A stretch of 64,000 nt of DNA from contig MU008172.1 of NCBI GenBank assembly GCA_010909165.1, positions 1,240,001 through 1,304,000 on the forward strand. Reading direction: 5' to 3'. Every line of letters starts with the position of its first letter. Position 1 is the stretch's first letter. The translations under genes were made by a program, and so were the position numbers. Positions 22,262-32,768 of the stretch are shown here, in pieces. Under the pieces are notes generated by a model, which was given only the letters and a program-made list of their open reading frames with translations, did no database searches and was not told where the DNA came from. This DNA comes from Anthoceros angustus (lineage: Eukaryota; Streptophyta; Anthocerotopsida; Anthocerotales; Anthocerotaceae).

Positions 22262-22772
22262 TCACCCTACCACGGTGAGTGACCACCCTACCACTGTAGT
22301 CTGCCGGACTACCGTGGTGCACACCCTGCGGTGTCGCGGACTACGTGGGCGTGCTCGGGCGTGGGACGAGGGGAGCCAGCCGAAGGCCCGATTGAGGATG
22401 GAGCGGGGGATCCAACATGCCCCTAAGATAGATGATAAGGTGGTTGAGGGAGCAATGCCACGGAGGAGACCAAGGCGGGTATGGCCCGTGAAGGGAGGGT
22501 AAGAAATTCCCTCACCCCACGGATAAGGGAGCCGGGCCAAGAGGAGACCAACGCAAAGAAGGCCCGAGGAATTAGCGAGGTGACAACATCACAAATGGGG
22601 AGGAACCTTTGAAGACATGCTCCATAATAGGTATGGACAAATCAAACAACAGGAAAGGAGCAAAAGGATCTCAACCCTGTGGACCATCACCGATGAGGAA
22701 GAGGGGAAGGAGATAGGGACCGACTACCATGGTAGGTAGTCACCTACCCGGTAGTCCGGACTACCGCGGTAG
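22262..22772 (+). repeat. Palindromic CTACC-NN-GGTAG array, LTR-2
   Basis: CTACCACTGTAGTC - TGCC - GGACTACCGTGGT at 22288-22318 and CTACCCGGTAGTC - CG - GACTACCGCGGTAG at about 22744-22772 are near-perfect hairpins. Shorter forms occur near 19260-19345 and 20300-20400. The same arrays sit in LTR-1, LTR-3 and LTR-4. Confidence 0.75.
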
Positions 22773-23082
22773 GGTGCCCTTTGAAGGAGCGGTCGTGGGT
22801 GGAGGCTAGAAGATGGGCCATTCGAGTGCGGAAGGCGCGATTGCCCGGATGGCAAGAGGAATCGGGCGCCGCCCAGAGGGGAAGAAGGGCAGGAAGGTAC
22901 TTGCCCAAAGGTCGGAAGGCGGGAAGGTACTTGCCCAAAAGTCATGAGTCGGGGAAGACCAGCAAAAGGGAAGACCAGCAGCAAAGGGGATGAGAAGACC
23001 AATCGAGGGAACCCGTTGCCACCCCAAGATAAGGATGATTGTCAATGACCATAAATGAGCTTTGGGGAATGGGAAGGATAGG

Positions 23083-24208
23083 TGGTGGGTTGGCAACATT
23101 AAAGAGTGGCCATAGGTGAAGTTGCTAGAATAGAATTTACCTAGGATCGACAGAGACTTAGATGCCAGCCTTAAATCTGGCGGTAGGAAATAATAGAATA
23201 TTGGAAAAGGTGACTGCGGAGGGTCACCCAAGGGAGGTTGTATGTGGAAGGCCTCCTATAAGAGGAGGAGGATTTCACAAATAAAGTATCATGTCTTGCG
23301 CTTCCACGCTCAGAGTCCTTTGCCATTACTGGAGGAATTTCGTGCCGGTGAGCCAACACTATCTCGGTAGAGAGGAAGTCGCGGTGGTCGGAGTGCTTGG
23401 TGGAGGACTTGCTCAAGTGTGCCTAAACGAGTTGCTCCCTTGTGAATGGTTCTTTGAAATTGCTTTGCTTTGGGTGTGTGGCAAATGCCCGGAGAACTCT
23501 CGGCTTGAGGGTAGACTACAGGAAAGACTCCTGGAGGTTCTCGTCAGTGTCAAACTCATAGCAACCGCCCAAGGAAGAACTTGCTGGTGGAGGCGGACCC
23601 AGGCGGTTGTCGTAAGGCGAGTCGAAACCGATGGCCGAACCGAGGTTAGACTAGGAGGAAGAGGATGAGGAGATGAGAAGATGAGTAGAGGATTAGAGGT
23701 GTAGGTGTTAGTGGAAGGCCACGAGCCTAAGGGACGAATCCCAAATCTGCAAGTAAAGAGCGCTCACAGTGGAGAAGAGTAGCCTTAAGTAGGGACGAAA
23801 TCGCGGTGTGAACGGGGGTCCCAGGCGCCGTGGTAGGCTCCTTCTGAGGCGGACACACAATTGTTGTGTCGTTGTAGGTCGAGTTGGTCTTAGAAGTAGG
23901 GACGAATCGGTGTGAACCAGGGGTCCCCTGGCGCCCGTGATAGACTCCTCTGAGGCGGGACCTGCAGCTTGTTCGTTGTGGGTCAAGGGTTGGCGATTTT
24001 CAAGCTGCAAGCGTGCGGCGTGAGGGGAGAGTAGTGGGCGCCTTGCTTGTTGAGAAGGGTGAGTTGTGCAGTAGCGATTGGTGACCACAAGGCCTCGAAT
24101 TTTCACACAAGTCTCATGGGGACGAAACCCAACGTCTGACGGCGGTGGGATAAGTGTGTGGCGCTATAGTGGGAGGACCTTGGGAGTGCCCCGTTCTCCT
24201 ACCACGCA
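23083..24208 (+). promoter_or_regulatory. 3' end block of LTR-2 (U3 core promoter, R, U5-like)
   Basis: Begins GGCCATAGGTGAAGTTGC and TAGAATAGAATTTACC, includes the TATA hairpin CCTCCT-ATAAG-AGGAGG (23252-23268), AAAGTATCATGTCTTGCG, a gene-poor leader, and ends at TACCACGCA. This block of about 1.1 kb is shared with LTR-4 (50103-51083) and LTR-3 (minus). In the two Gypsy elements it is followed directly by a primer-binding site, so transcription of the element probably starts here. Confidence 0.65.
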
Positions 24209-24356
24209 GGCAACTGAATGTGTGCGTTGAGTCCGAGCAGACGCAAAGTGAGGTGAGAATCGTCGCGCGCAGCTGAGCTCATTCCCTTGGGAACGGACTC
24301 CTTACTACAACGACACGGATTATGTGCGCCCCGCCCGTCGTAAATCGTGCCACAAG
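24209..24356 (+). mobile_element. Family C repeat, plus-strand copy 2 (right part)
   Basis: GAATGTGTGCGTTGAG, GAGCAGACGCAAAGTGA, GAATCGTCG, ATTCCCTTG and CGGACTCCTT follow in the same order as 17263-17411. It ends near GTCGTGCCACAAG. If family C is an LTR, this would be its 3' end, but the following sequence shows no clear primer site. Confidence 0.75.
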
Positions 24357-24995
24357 GATCTTGGTCCAATCTTGTTGAACTGGACCGACCTCCCTCTCAG
24401 CCGGCGCCTCCTCCTCGATTCTCGCGAGACCGCCTTCTTCTATGGCTGGGCCTCCACCGACCCCCTCCACCATCCGGTCACGGTGGCCTCCACTTCCAGG
24501 TCTTCGCCGTTCAGAGACGCGCCGTCCATGACGGTTGCCAAGACCAGTGTCTCCTCTGACCGCGCGGGAGGCACCAGAAATCCTGCGCGGGCATCTCCCG
24601 TCCGCTATGATCGCCACACCGCAGCCCTGGATCGGGCTCGGACTCCACCGTCAGACCTCGTGTCCCGAGTGTTCCGGCCTGACCTTCCACCTCCTGGCCC
24701 TCTTGGCCGCTTAACTCCTTCTCCGCTCACCGCTTGGGGCTCTGAGGTGGCGAGGGGGTCTCGAACTCGCCTCACTCTCTACCGCCTGGGATGGGACCTG
24801 TGGTGCGTGGCCATGGCCTCGCCTCATGATCTCGCCTCGCCTGCGGATGCCTTCCGCCTCCGCCACCAGAGGTGGGTAGGGGAACTGGCCCCGGGCGCTC
24901 TGTGGAAGCCGCTCTTCCCGCCTCTTGGTCACCTCCTTCTGGGCGAGGGCCCGGGGCCTGACCATGTGGGTGGCCGACACGGGCGCCACCGATCA
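24357..24995. other. Unassigned GC-rich block between family C and minus-strand Gypsy
   Basis: A 246-residue plus frame (24324-25064) and an overlapping plus frame with WVADTGATDH (about 24964-24993) run through this block. The latter resembles a copia protease active site, but no neighbouring copia motif supports it. The minus-strand Gypsy integrase similarity fades at about 24996-25060. Origin is not resolved. Confidence 0.35.
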
Positions 24996-25200
24996 CGGCC
25001 CCTCTTCCCGGTGCACCCGCCGGCATGCGACGAGTGCAAAGTGCCTCACCGAGACACCGCTTGATCTTCTCGCCCGTCCCAAGTTTGTACAGATGCTTCC
25101 CGCAGTAATAGGGTGCGGCCTTATGGAGAAACCACCCGCCTCGGACAAACCATCCGCATGATTCCATGCTCCAGTGAACTCATGTACTTCACCGTCCAAC
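24996..25200 (-). pseudogene. Gypsy(-) integrase N-terminal remnant
   Basis: HKAAPYYCGKHLYKLGTGEKIKRCLGE matches LHKAAPYCLREGILYKLGPDEI of the plus copy, the segment just before the integrase HHCC zinc finger. Similarity fades at about 25000, so the zinc finger and catalytic core are gone. Confidence 0.75.
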
Positions 25201-25249
25201 AAATATCTGCATGAACGCCCTCACGCCCAATCTCCTCCTTCCAGCGCAC

Positions 25250-25930
25250 TATGTCCCTCCTCCTAGGACATCCGGCTAGTAGCTCCGCATGGCGGTATCC
25301 ATCTGGCGGCCAACTTCTTTCCCTCGCCGCCCATGCCGCACGCTCGATCCGTAGGACGCCTGCATTTGCCCTTCCTTCATTAACGGTCGATTTCGTCTGG
25401 CCCCCGCCGCCCAGCCTCGCCTAGGACCAACTCTCCCCATGGCGACCTCTTCGCCTTCTTGCACTTCCATGTCCTCCAGGAGTGATCCCAAGAATCATAC
25501 CCTTCTTCCAAGTCTCTTCAAACTTGTCATGAGGTGCGCCCTTCCTTTGCCAACTCGTGGCCTCCACTTGCAGCCCTCCCTGACTGCCTCACCCTTGAGA
25601 AGCATTTCAGCCTCCTCCTCGCCATGTCGGCGCCTCTTATCCTCTCTAGGATTTCCAGATTGTTCTGTAGCTTTTCCTACAACGCCCTTCTTGCTCATTT
25701 GGCCTTCTCGCTATGGACAAGACTTCACATCAATTCTAGGCTGTTCATAACATGCTCTCGCTCCTCCTTCGACCCGTCAGCCGGGCAACCAACCGCCGTG
25801 AAATTCCACATCCGTGGCTCAAATCGCCTCCAAGTAGAAATAAATCGATTCCGTCGCCTCGGCCTAGTTTCTACGCCATAATCAAAACCTTGTAAAGAAG
25901 CAGATCCACCGCAATCCTTCCCATGCATCC
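25250..25930 (-). pseudogene. Gypsy(-) RNase H-integrase spacer with coiled-coil segment
   Basis: Frames at 25495-25698 (EAEMLLKGEAVREGCKW, HLMTSLKRLGR) and 25276-25491 (LEDMEVQEGEEVAMG) match plus-strand 59760-60200 and 60840-61260 (MTSLKKLEREVA, LKTMEVQQGEEVAM). The segment is rich in Gly and Asn and then charged and helical. It lies between RNase H and the integrase zinc finger, where most plant gypsy elements have only a short linker. Function unknown. Confidence 0.6.
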
Positions 25931-26300
25931 GGTTTGTTTACAAGGTACTTCAACGCAAAATGGTCAACATGGAACGTCACCTTGCAAGCGATAATGTCTA
26001 AAGTTCTTACAGAGTAAATGATACCAAGTCCCTCCCGCCTCCGGTGGTTGAGTAGTTCTTTTCAAAGATCCGTGAGTCGTCACCTCGCATAGAAAATTGA
26101 TGATCCTGCTTTTCCTCATCTTCCGGTTTAGGATACCTCTAATGGCATAAGCGGACATCTACATAGAGCTGAAACGTTTCCTCCTAACTGCCACTAAAGT
26201 CGCTAAGTCAATAACTGTCAAAAGCTCTGCATTGGTCCATCTCGAAAGGTATCCTTCTTGGTCAATTGGGCAATCAATACGCTACAAACCTTGATGAACC
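25930..26300 (-). pseudogene. Gypsy(-) RNase H remnant
   Basis: MSAYAIRG (26158) corresponds to VSAYAIGTAL of gypsy RNase H, and GGTWYHLL...FRHYRL corresponds to the region before DHFALKYL in the plus copy. The remnant is in one short frame (25964-26158) and then shifts. Comparison with the plus copies supports the call. Confidence 0.7.
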
Positions 26301-26479
26301 TCCTGTGAATACCCTACGAGTCCTCGCGACCGCCTCACCGCTTAGGTGCGCCCATCTCACGGCTACTTTATCCTTATCTACCGCAACTTCATCGAACCTG
26401 TGCCAACAAAATACCTTCACATACTAAAATAATATTTCGGATGAAGCTCATGTTTGACTCTCGCACTTCAAAACATTGC

Positions 26480-27560
26480 CTCAAATGGTCTAGATGCGTC
26501 TCTCCCAAACACGTTAAATCATCCAGAATACCTCCATGAACTTTCTCGTAGTCTGAAATATCGGCTCATCCATCACTGGAAAGTGTGGGCATCGCACAAC
26601 CCGAAAGGAGCTTCGGTCAAGCTTTAAGTTCCCAACTGTCCGTGGAATGTTGTCTTGTCCGATCCTCCTTCCGCAAATAAATTTGATTGTACCTGCACAC
26701 CTCTGGCCCAAGAAACTGTGACATCTCATGTCCAACCATCGTGTCCAAAGATAATCATTCCATGAAAGGTAAAGGGTGATGATCCTTCTTCGCTTTCATT
26801 GAGCTTTCCAAATCTTGGCATACCCAACCTTTCCTCGCCGCTTTGGTACATATTTACGTGACCCACTCACCGGTGAGCACCGGATAAATTACCCCACCTC
26901 CAAATATTGGTCAGCTGATCCTTAATAACCATGGAATACTTGGGATTCAAATGCCAGCATTGGATCCTCACCGTGAAAGCCGCCTCCTTCAAATAACCAA
27001 GGCTCCTACCTATCAAAACCTTATAGCCTAAATCCGAAACCAGATCACAATGTAGGTAAGATGGAAGGTGAGACCCCAATCACAGTTGGTACATTCAAGA
27101 CCCCAATGGCTTCCTCTGTCCGGCCATCCGTAGAATACGGGCCGGGTGAAACTCGAACCCAAGTTGATGAGCCTCCGTCATCAAGTTGACTCGATCCGAA
27201 TCTAATGGCACGCTGGGCACCAAACACCCCGCAATCTCAACCTCAATCTCGGTGCCCCTAAATCAACGAGTTCGACCACATTTACCTCCACGCTTTCACT
27301 CCTACGCTTGTGGATTCCATCGCCTCCTTCACAATTTTGGGATCTTGACTCACCGCAAGCAATCGCCCGATCGACCACAAATTGTCAAGTAATGCGTCAA
27401 ACCGAGATCTTATCCGACAAAGTTTCCTCCCGCTTGCAGCTGGTCGATTCGACCTTATTGGTAAAGTTCGATTCCATGCCTCCTTTTGGGATCCCATATG
27501 GATCCTCAATTCCGGCTCCGATTCCACCTTCCCGTCGGGTGAGCTGTTAATTCATCTTCC
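26480..27560 (-). pseudogene. Gypsy(-) protease region and reverse transcriptase
   Basis: The upstream part includes FGAQRAIRFGSS (27045-27227) and LVSDLGYKVLIGRSLGYL (26867-27079), matching the protease-end string DLGYKVLIGRPWLYG of the plus copy. RT follows in broken frames; 26514-26735 holds a scrambled YNQI...DKTT-like region and TTRKFMEVFW just before the FLDD site. No DTG/DSG protease triad was located. RT fingers and palm are recognisable only by comparison with the plus element. Confidence 0.7.
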
Positions 27561-27908
27561 AAAGATTGCCGCTACTTCTCGCTAATGTCGGAGGAAACGC
27601 GTCTGCTCCTCCCCTCCTTCTTCTTTCGCCCCTACCGAGGTAGTCACGGTCTACCTCAGAGGTGCCGCATCACCGGGTAGTCCGCCACTCCTGGGTCCGC
27701 TCTTTCCTCCGCTCAACACGCGCCTCCGGAGGCTGGTGAGTCATCCTCACCTTCCTCCGCTTCCTCGTGCGCACGCCGCTTTTCCGCATTCGCCCTTTCT
27801 CGCCCCGATCCGTGGTCACCGCCACCATCAACCTTCATCCGCGCATCTTCTTCATACCCTCCACAATTCGATCACATCGAGTCGTCGAGGAATCGAACTC
27901 GCCCACCT

Positions 27909-28140
27909 TCAACACCGGGTTATCAGAATCGCGTCTCGGATTGGGTCTTCTCTTCCACAGTGTGCCCGAACTCGACCCCGGTCATGCCACTGGCCACCCT
28001 GCACCGGGATCCCCATTTTATGTCCCAATTCCTTACATACGCAAAAGGGCACATAACCCACTTGCTTCCGTGGTTCGCATTCGCTTGAGTAGTGACCGGG
28101 CTCCGCAATTATAACAAGATCCCCGTGGAATCGCCATTGG
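27909..28140 (-). pseudogene. Gypsy(-) gag zinc-knuckle region
   Basis: EPGHYSSEC, then RKQVGYVPFCVCKELGHKMG, matches the double zinc knuckle of the plus copy (CYNCGAPGHYSNEC followed by CQVCKELGHKMGDPRC). A base loss before the first knuckle moves its two leading Cys codons into another frame, and the second knuckle has lost a residue. Nucleocapsid RNA binding would be destroyed. Confidence 0.75.
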
Positions 28141-28399
28141 CCTCGATGGATCCGGTCTCCATTGTCCCGCGATGTGGACGTGATCCATACCTTGAGGGAA
28201 CCGTGTAGGTAAGTCGCCTCATTGATTGAGGTGGCCGACTTCCAAAGGACCGCTGCACCGTACGCCCGCCCACATACCATCCTCGGCATGACGGTTTCCA
28301 CATGATTTACGATGTCGTGGTGCGAATACATTTGGTGGTGTCCTTTGATGACAGATTGAGCAATACACCAATCTGGTGAAGGAGATCTTCGTGGAGCTT

Positions 28400-29798
28400 G
28401 ATTCTTCACGCCTTGACCTCTAACTCGGTCAACCTCTTGGTCAAAGCCTCCACTTGTCCAAAGAATCCTCCTCCCGCCGCAGACGTTTCTCCTTCTCCAT
28501 CCGACGGACCGCTTCCCTTTCTCCTTCTCCAATGCCCGCCTCCTCTGCCTTTTGACCTTCTCGTGTCCTTCTCATTCGCTGCTCGTAGGCCTTCCGATTC
28601 CTTCATCCGATGTGGAGCTTCCCGAGTTCTCACTTTCTCGATGAGGATGAGGGCGACGAGAGGAGGAGGAAGACGAGGAGCTAGATCTCCTCGATCCTTT
28701 CCTCTTATGACTTCTTCTTCCTCCTCCCCAACTCGGACTCCCATTCCTCAAAGCGAGGGCTCCAACGCCTCTTGTTCCACGCGCAGTTGTACCTCCATTT
28801 TTCATGATAGCCACTCACAAACCAATCCAACGCTTGTCTTGTGAGTACCGAGGTGGGTGGATCTCCGGCCTCTCGGGTGCACGAACTCGATCCAGATATC
28901 CATAAAACCTCTCCACATAATCGAACAAAGACTCGCTTTCTTCCCACGGAGGGTTCTCAACTCGCCAAGGTGGTGTGCGAATGAGCCCTCGAACCGATTC
29001 AAGAAGGCCTTAAGAGCTTCCCAATCTGGGCGCCACGAATTATATGCGACTACCACCAAGCAGCATGCCCTCTCGCAGTCCCGGAAAGATGCGCACGATC
29101 GGCGACTCCATCCTCCAAATTGCGTGGAGACGTGAAAGTTCTTACAAACGCCTCCATCTCCTTCTTCTTCTCGCCGAATTTGACGACACATGGCGTGAAG
29201 CTCCTCCTCCACCAACTCCACTCATGTTGCTCGTTCGGAGCGTCCACGCTGCCCCAACACTTCTTCTTCCTTCGGGATAACAGGAAACAGATCGGGATCC
29301 TTGAGCACGGAAATCTTCTACCAACAAGGGAGTAGCGACCTCCCCTCTGGTCCGTCCCAACAGATCAATCTGATCAGAGATTCGATCAAGTCGTTCCGCC
29401 AAATCCTCCGACCAAGCTCCCCCCGCCACTCGACCTCGTCACACCGCCGCCTGGAAGTTGGGGTGGTATCACCGCTTGAGATAAAACGCGGGAGTTCGCG
29501 GCGAAGGCGTCGCTCGGAGAAGTGCGCCTTCCTCACCGGACACCAATTCTTCCACGACCTCCTTCCTCGCCGGTGATCTCCGCCTCTTCCTCCTCCACCT
29601 CCGTCGCTCCACCTCTGCCTTCTCGGAGCCATACTTCCTCCGTCCGCGTGACCCGGCCTCCTCCGCTGCCCGAGTGCGACAGCGCCTTCCCTTAGCCGAT
29701 TCCTCGAAGCTCAGAATCTTGCAGGATGGTGGTGACCTCTGTGGTATCTCTCCGAGATCGACCCCTACCGACATCCGCAACATCCTCATGTCCTCCAA
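28400..29798 (-). pseudogene. gag: Gypsy(-) gag
   Basis: Starts at Met 29798 (MEDMRMLRMSVGVDLGE). A Lys/Arg-rich stretch follows (about 29470-29700), and after frameshifts the gag core, visible as HHLGELRTLRGKK (28802-29221) with ALDWFVSGYHEKWRY (28705-28947). The C-terminal part is charged and ends near a helical KRLTELEVK segment at about 28406-28460. The plus-strand copies have HTLAKLRTL and EQALDWFVSGLSRKWRY at the matching sites. Multiple frameshifts make it non-coding. Confidence 0.8.
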
Positions 29799-29956
29799 CC
29801 CACAGTGTTAAGAAAGCAAATCACACCCTTTAGTGTCTCAACCATTCACCCCTATGACAACTTAGGCGTGAAATCTTCTTCTCACCCTATGGTCGACCCT
29901 CTCCCTTTGAAAACATTCTGCAGAAGCGATGGAAACCACAAAACTTCAAACTTTCA

Positions 29957-29977
29957 ACAACAAGTCTAACGCCAAAA
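29957..29977 (-). promoter_or_regulatory. Primer-binding site of Gypsy(-)
   Basis: On the minus strand, directly after the LTR end (TACCACA), comes TTTTGGCGTTAGACTTGTTG. The plus element has TTTTTGGCGCGTTCTTGGG then ACTTGTTG at the same place. TGGCG after the LTR is typical of plant gypsy primer sites pairing with the CCA end of a tRNA. This copy appears to have lost a few bases. Confidence 0.65.
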
Positions 29978-30757
29978 TGTGGTAGGGAAAACCCGGGGCA
30001 CTGAGGTCCTCCCACTATAGCGCCACACTTATCCCAATCGCCGCTTGCTGGGTTTCGTCCCATGAGACTTGTGAAAGTTCGAGGTTGTGTCACCGATCGC
30101 CACCGCAGAGACACAACTTCTCACCTTCTAAACAAGCAAGGCCTCTACTCCCTACAGTAACGCTTGCACCTCCGAAGACCAATCCTCAACCTACAACGAC
30201 AAACACTTGCTGTCCCTCAACAGAGGAGCCTATCACGGGCGCCAGGGACCCCCCCGATCCACACCGCGATTCGTCCCTACTTCTAAGACCACTCTTCCAC
30301 CTGTGAGCGCTCTTTACTTGTGATTTGGGATTCGTCCCTTAGGCTCGCTGTGGCCTTCCACTAACACCTACACCTCTAATCCTCTACTCATCTTCTCATC
30401 TCTCATCCTCTTCCTATTCTAACCTCTCGGTTGACTCGCTCACGCACAACCGCCTGGGTCGGCCTCCACCAAAGAAGTTCTTCCTTGGGCCGGTTGCTAT
30501 GAGTTTGACACCAGCGAGAACCTGTGAGTCTTTCCTGTAGTCTACCCTCAAGCCGAGAGTTCCCCGGCATTTGCCACACACCCAAAGCAAAGCAATTTCA
30601 CAACAACCATTCACAAGGGAGCAACTCGCTTAGGCACTTGCAAGGAGCAAGTCCTCCACCAAGCACTCCGACCACCGCGACTTCTTCTACTGACGTTGGC
30701 TCACAAGACTAAATTCCTCCTCAGAATGGCAAAGGACTCGATGAGGGTGGAAGCGCA
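29978..30757 (-). mobile_element. LTR-3, U5-side part (5' LTR of Gypsy(-))
   Basis: In minus orientation this is the end block of the giant LTR: GAGTCCTTTGCCATTC..., the leader shared with LTR-2/LTR-4, and the terminus CCCTACCACA at 29978, followed by the primer site. It is cut at GTGGAAGCGCA (30757) by Copia-3. The other part resumes at 42093 with GCAAGACGTGATAC, which in LTR-2 reads continuously as the reverse complement ATCATGTCTTGCGCTTCCAC. Confidence 0.85.
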
Positions 30758-30999
30758 TGATAAAATAGGTTCTAGATTAGGCATTATTCATTAGGGCCTC
30801 ATAACTTAAACATTATTATTACCTAGGGTTATTTAGGTAGTTAGTTATATTAGTTATATTGGTTACAACAACTTACGGTTGTAACTACTTATGGTTGTAA
30901 CCACCCAACTACCCAGCCTATTTAAAGGCTTGTACTTTACTCATTAATCACTTACATTGTTTCTTCTTCTTCTAATCTAAGAGCTACAGATTCTCATCA
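30758..30999 (+). repeat. Copia-3 5' LTR
   Basis: TG at 30758, CA before the PBS at 30999. Contains CAACTTACGGTTGTAAC / CTTATGGTTGTAACC direct repeats (two here, three in the 3' LTR) and the core AGCCT-ATTTAA-AGGCT (30915-30930), a perfect 5-bp-arm inverted repeat around a TATA-like ATTTAAA. It ends in a CTTCTTCTTCT tract typical of copia R/U5. Confidence 0.93.
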
Positions 31000-31011
31000 T
31001 GGTATCAGAGC
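31000..31011 (+). promoter_or_regulatory. Copia-3 primer-binding site (initiator tRNA-Met)
   Basis: TGGTATCAGAGC follows the 5' LTR without a spacer. This is the standard plant copia site complementary to the 3' end of initiator methionine tRNA, priming minus-strand cDNA synthesis. Confidence 0.95.
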
Positions 31012-31189
31012 ATCGTTGCTCTCTTGCGCATGCTTATGTTTCTTATATATGAGGAGATTATTTACAAGGCACTCTTAAATCTAGCATTCGTCTAGATGGA
31101 GTGCTATTGTTCTACATTCTCTATTTCACCAATTCTTCATCTCTTCCTTTAACATGCTTATATGTTTCAATCTTCTATAATTTCTCCAT

Positions 31190-31610
31190 GGACTTCAATT
31201 CTATTAGAAGGAGAAAACAGAAGGTTAAAAGGAAAGAGAATCTCATTAGCAACAAGCTATTGAGAGTGAAATAGAACAAATCTCTTCATCTATAGCAAAT
31301 TTTCATTGCATCAATTTTATTTCCAAAACCGGATCAAGGGAAGCTTATCAAGTTATCAAGATGTCATTTACTTGAATACTTCAGCCCTATTCATATTAAA
31401 GCTTTGGAATTGGCCCTTAACCATATTCCAAATTTAATAATTGGATTAAGTTCTTCCGTACTCGTTTTGACAAATAAAATAAATTCAAACTCCATCTCTT
31501 CATGATTTTTATAATCAATTTTCATCTCTTAAAATTGGTCTCTAATCTTCAAACTGAATTATTTGATTTGAAATCAAAATTTTCTTTGCTTTAATACTAA
31601 TCAAGGATTA
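31190..31610 (+). pseudogene. Copia-3 pre-gag ORF remnant
   Basis: Starts ATGGACTTC (MDFNSIRRRKQKVKRK) and continues with stops and shifts through LLEYFSPIHIKALELAL. Copia-1 has MDF..., a basic RRRKVK run and LLSTFSPYQIGSIESAI in an intact 233-residue ORF at the same position. The shared order suggests this was a real extra ORF upstream of gag. At about 130 codons, with stops, it is not functional here. Confidence 0.45.
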
Positions 31611-31616
31611 GAGAGT

Positions 31617-32637
31617 ATGTCATCATCTCCGAAAGCAGTAGCGATGGATGAATTCTATATGTGCAATAAAATTGAGCATAAGCCCATCAGACTTTGTCCT
31701 TTAAGGACGATTAGCTATGAGTGATTGAAGAAGAATTTGAAGCTACCCAAAACTCGCCTATGGGTAATGATAATGTCCATCCTCCCACACATTATCATTT
31801 TGGTGATGGTTTCAAAGAGAAAGATAGATTCAACGGAAAGATTATGATATTTGGGCATTACGATGCGAGGAGCATTGAGACAAAGAGCATTATGGGGTAT
31901 TGTTGATGGATCCATAACGACCGAGGTCCGATGATGAGCGAACTTGATTTCGGGACGCCAGGATGAGAAGGCACAAGATTTATTAATAAGTGGACTCTCT
32001 CAACAAATGGTCGGGGCATGTTGCACACGCAAAAACATCTCATGAAATGTGGTCTCACCTTACTCAATTATATTCATCACAAGATGTAATGAGCATTGTG
32101 GCAGCTTCTCGTAACTTTCGTAATTTATTTATGAAAGAATCCGATACTATCGAACATCATATTAATGCTTTTAGACAAGCACGTTCCCAAGTTGAATCTG
32201 CAACTGGTGTACCTATATCTGAGATGGAAGCTTACGTCACCCTTCTATCTTCATTGCCTCCCTCCTATCGTCCATTCATTACTACTCAAAACGCAGTTAT
32301 TCGCAATTCACGGAGAACTGCAAATGATGGCACAAAGGGGTTTGACATAAGTGTTTCTGAACTGATCGGAGCACTTCTCCAGGAGGAGGCAAGTAGGCGC
32401 CATTCTCACTCCAGGCCTAATAAACAACAAGTAATGTACTTGCAGAGGGGTAGAGGAAGAGGACGAGGCAGAGGCCGAGGTTACTCTTCCCAACGCCCTC
32501 CATATTCTTCGCCAAGTACGAACATTGGAGAAAGCTCTTCATCGACACCTTCAAAGGGTAAGAAGAAGAGCGGCATTATATGCAATTGGTGTAGGATCCC
32601 TAACCATATGGAAAAGGATTGTCACAAAGAATGGTGA
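31617..32637 (+). pseudogene. gag: Copia-3 gag
   Basis: The N-terminus lies in two frames: a Met at about 31617, then 31721-31906 with GDGFKEKDRFNGK. The main frame (31990-32637) runs 215 residues: AHAKTSHEMWSHLTQLY, MSEM-like VPISEMEAYVTLLSSLPPSYRPF, TQNAVIRNS, SELIGALLQEE, a (GR)n stretch and the intact zinc knuckle CNWCRIPNHMEKDC, then a stop. It is a typical plant copia capsid/nucleocapsid. The knuckle is better preserved than in Copia-1. A frameshift between the N-terminal part and the main frame inactivates it. Confidence 0.88.
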
Positions 32638-32768
32638 ACCTCTTGAGGCTTCACATGGAGTTAATGTAGCATCTAAAAAGCAAACTTCATCAACTCCAAT
32701 AAAGGTTTCACCGATGTTGGCATCATCCAAGCCTGCTACCTCCCCGGTATTTAGACAAAGGAGCAACA

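Larger units (their letters stand above)
19042..24208 (+). mobile_element. LTR-2: giant LTR (about 5.2 kb), solo, inside family C
   Basis: Starts CGTGGAACTAAAAAGTTTGG (other copies start TGTGGA) and ends CTCCTACCACGCA (LTR-4 ends CCCTACCACA). In order it has a 5' TATA region (19387-19412), ORF remnants (about 19450-22500), CTACC-NN-GGTAG palindromes, a second TATA hairpin (23252-23268) and a U5-like block to 24208. Family C continues on both sides. AGG shared by the left flank GCCTAGG and right flank AGGCAACT is a possible remnant of the target duplication, but it is imperfect. There is no gag or pol next to it, so it is a solo LTR. Confidence 0.7.
24996..29977 (-). mobile_element. Gypsy(-): Ty3/gypsy internal region, 3' truncated
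   Basis: Minus-strand order: primer site (29957-29977), gag (about 28400-29798), zinc knuckles (about 27960-28140), protease region, RT, RNase H, spacer, and the start of integrase at about 25070-25200. It is collinear with the plus-strand Gypsy without that copy's duplications, so it is the better guide to the true element length (about 5 kb to this point). The integrase core and 3' LTR are missing. Its 5' LTR is LTR-3, which abuts it at 29978. Frameshifts run throughout. Confidence 0.85.

Noticed and set aside
22131-22502. 123-residue frame as an independent gene
   Set aside because: It is a piece of the LTR-2 ORF tail running into the palindrome array, already covered by the LTR description.
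23083-24208. The ~1.1-kb end block as the whole LTR of the gypsy family
   Set aside because: It was my first reading, but the solo insertion with CAACA duplications includes the upstream ORF block as well, so the LTR must start at TGTGGA much further upstream.
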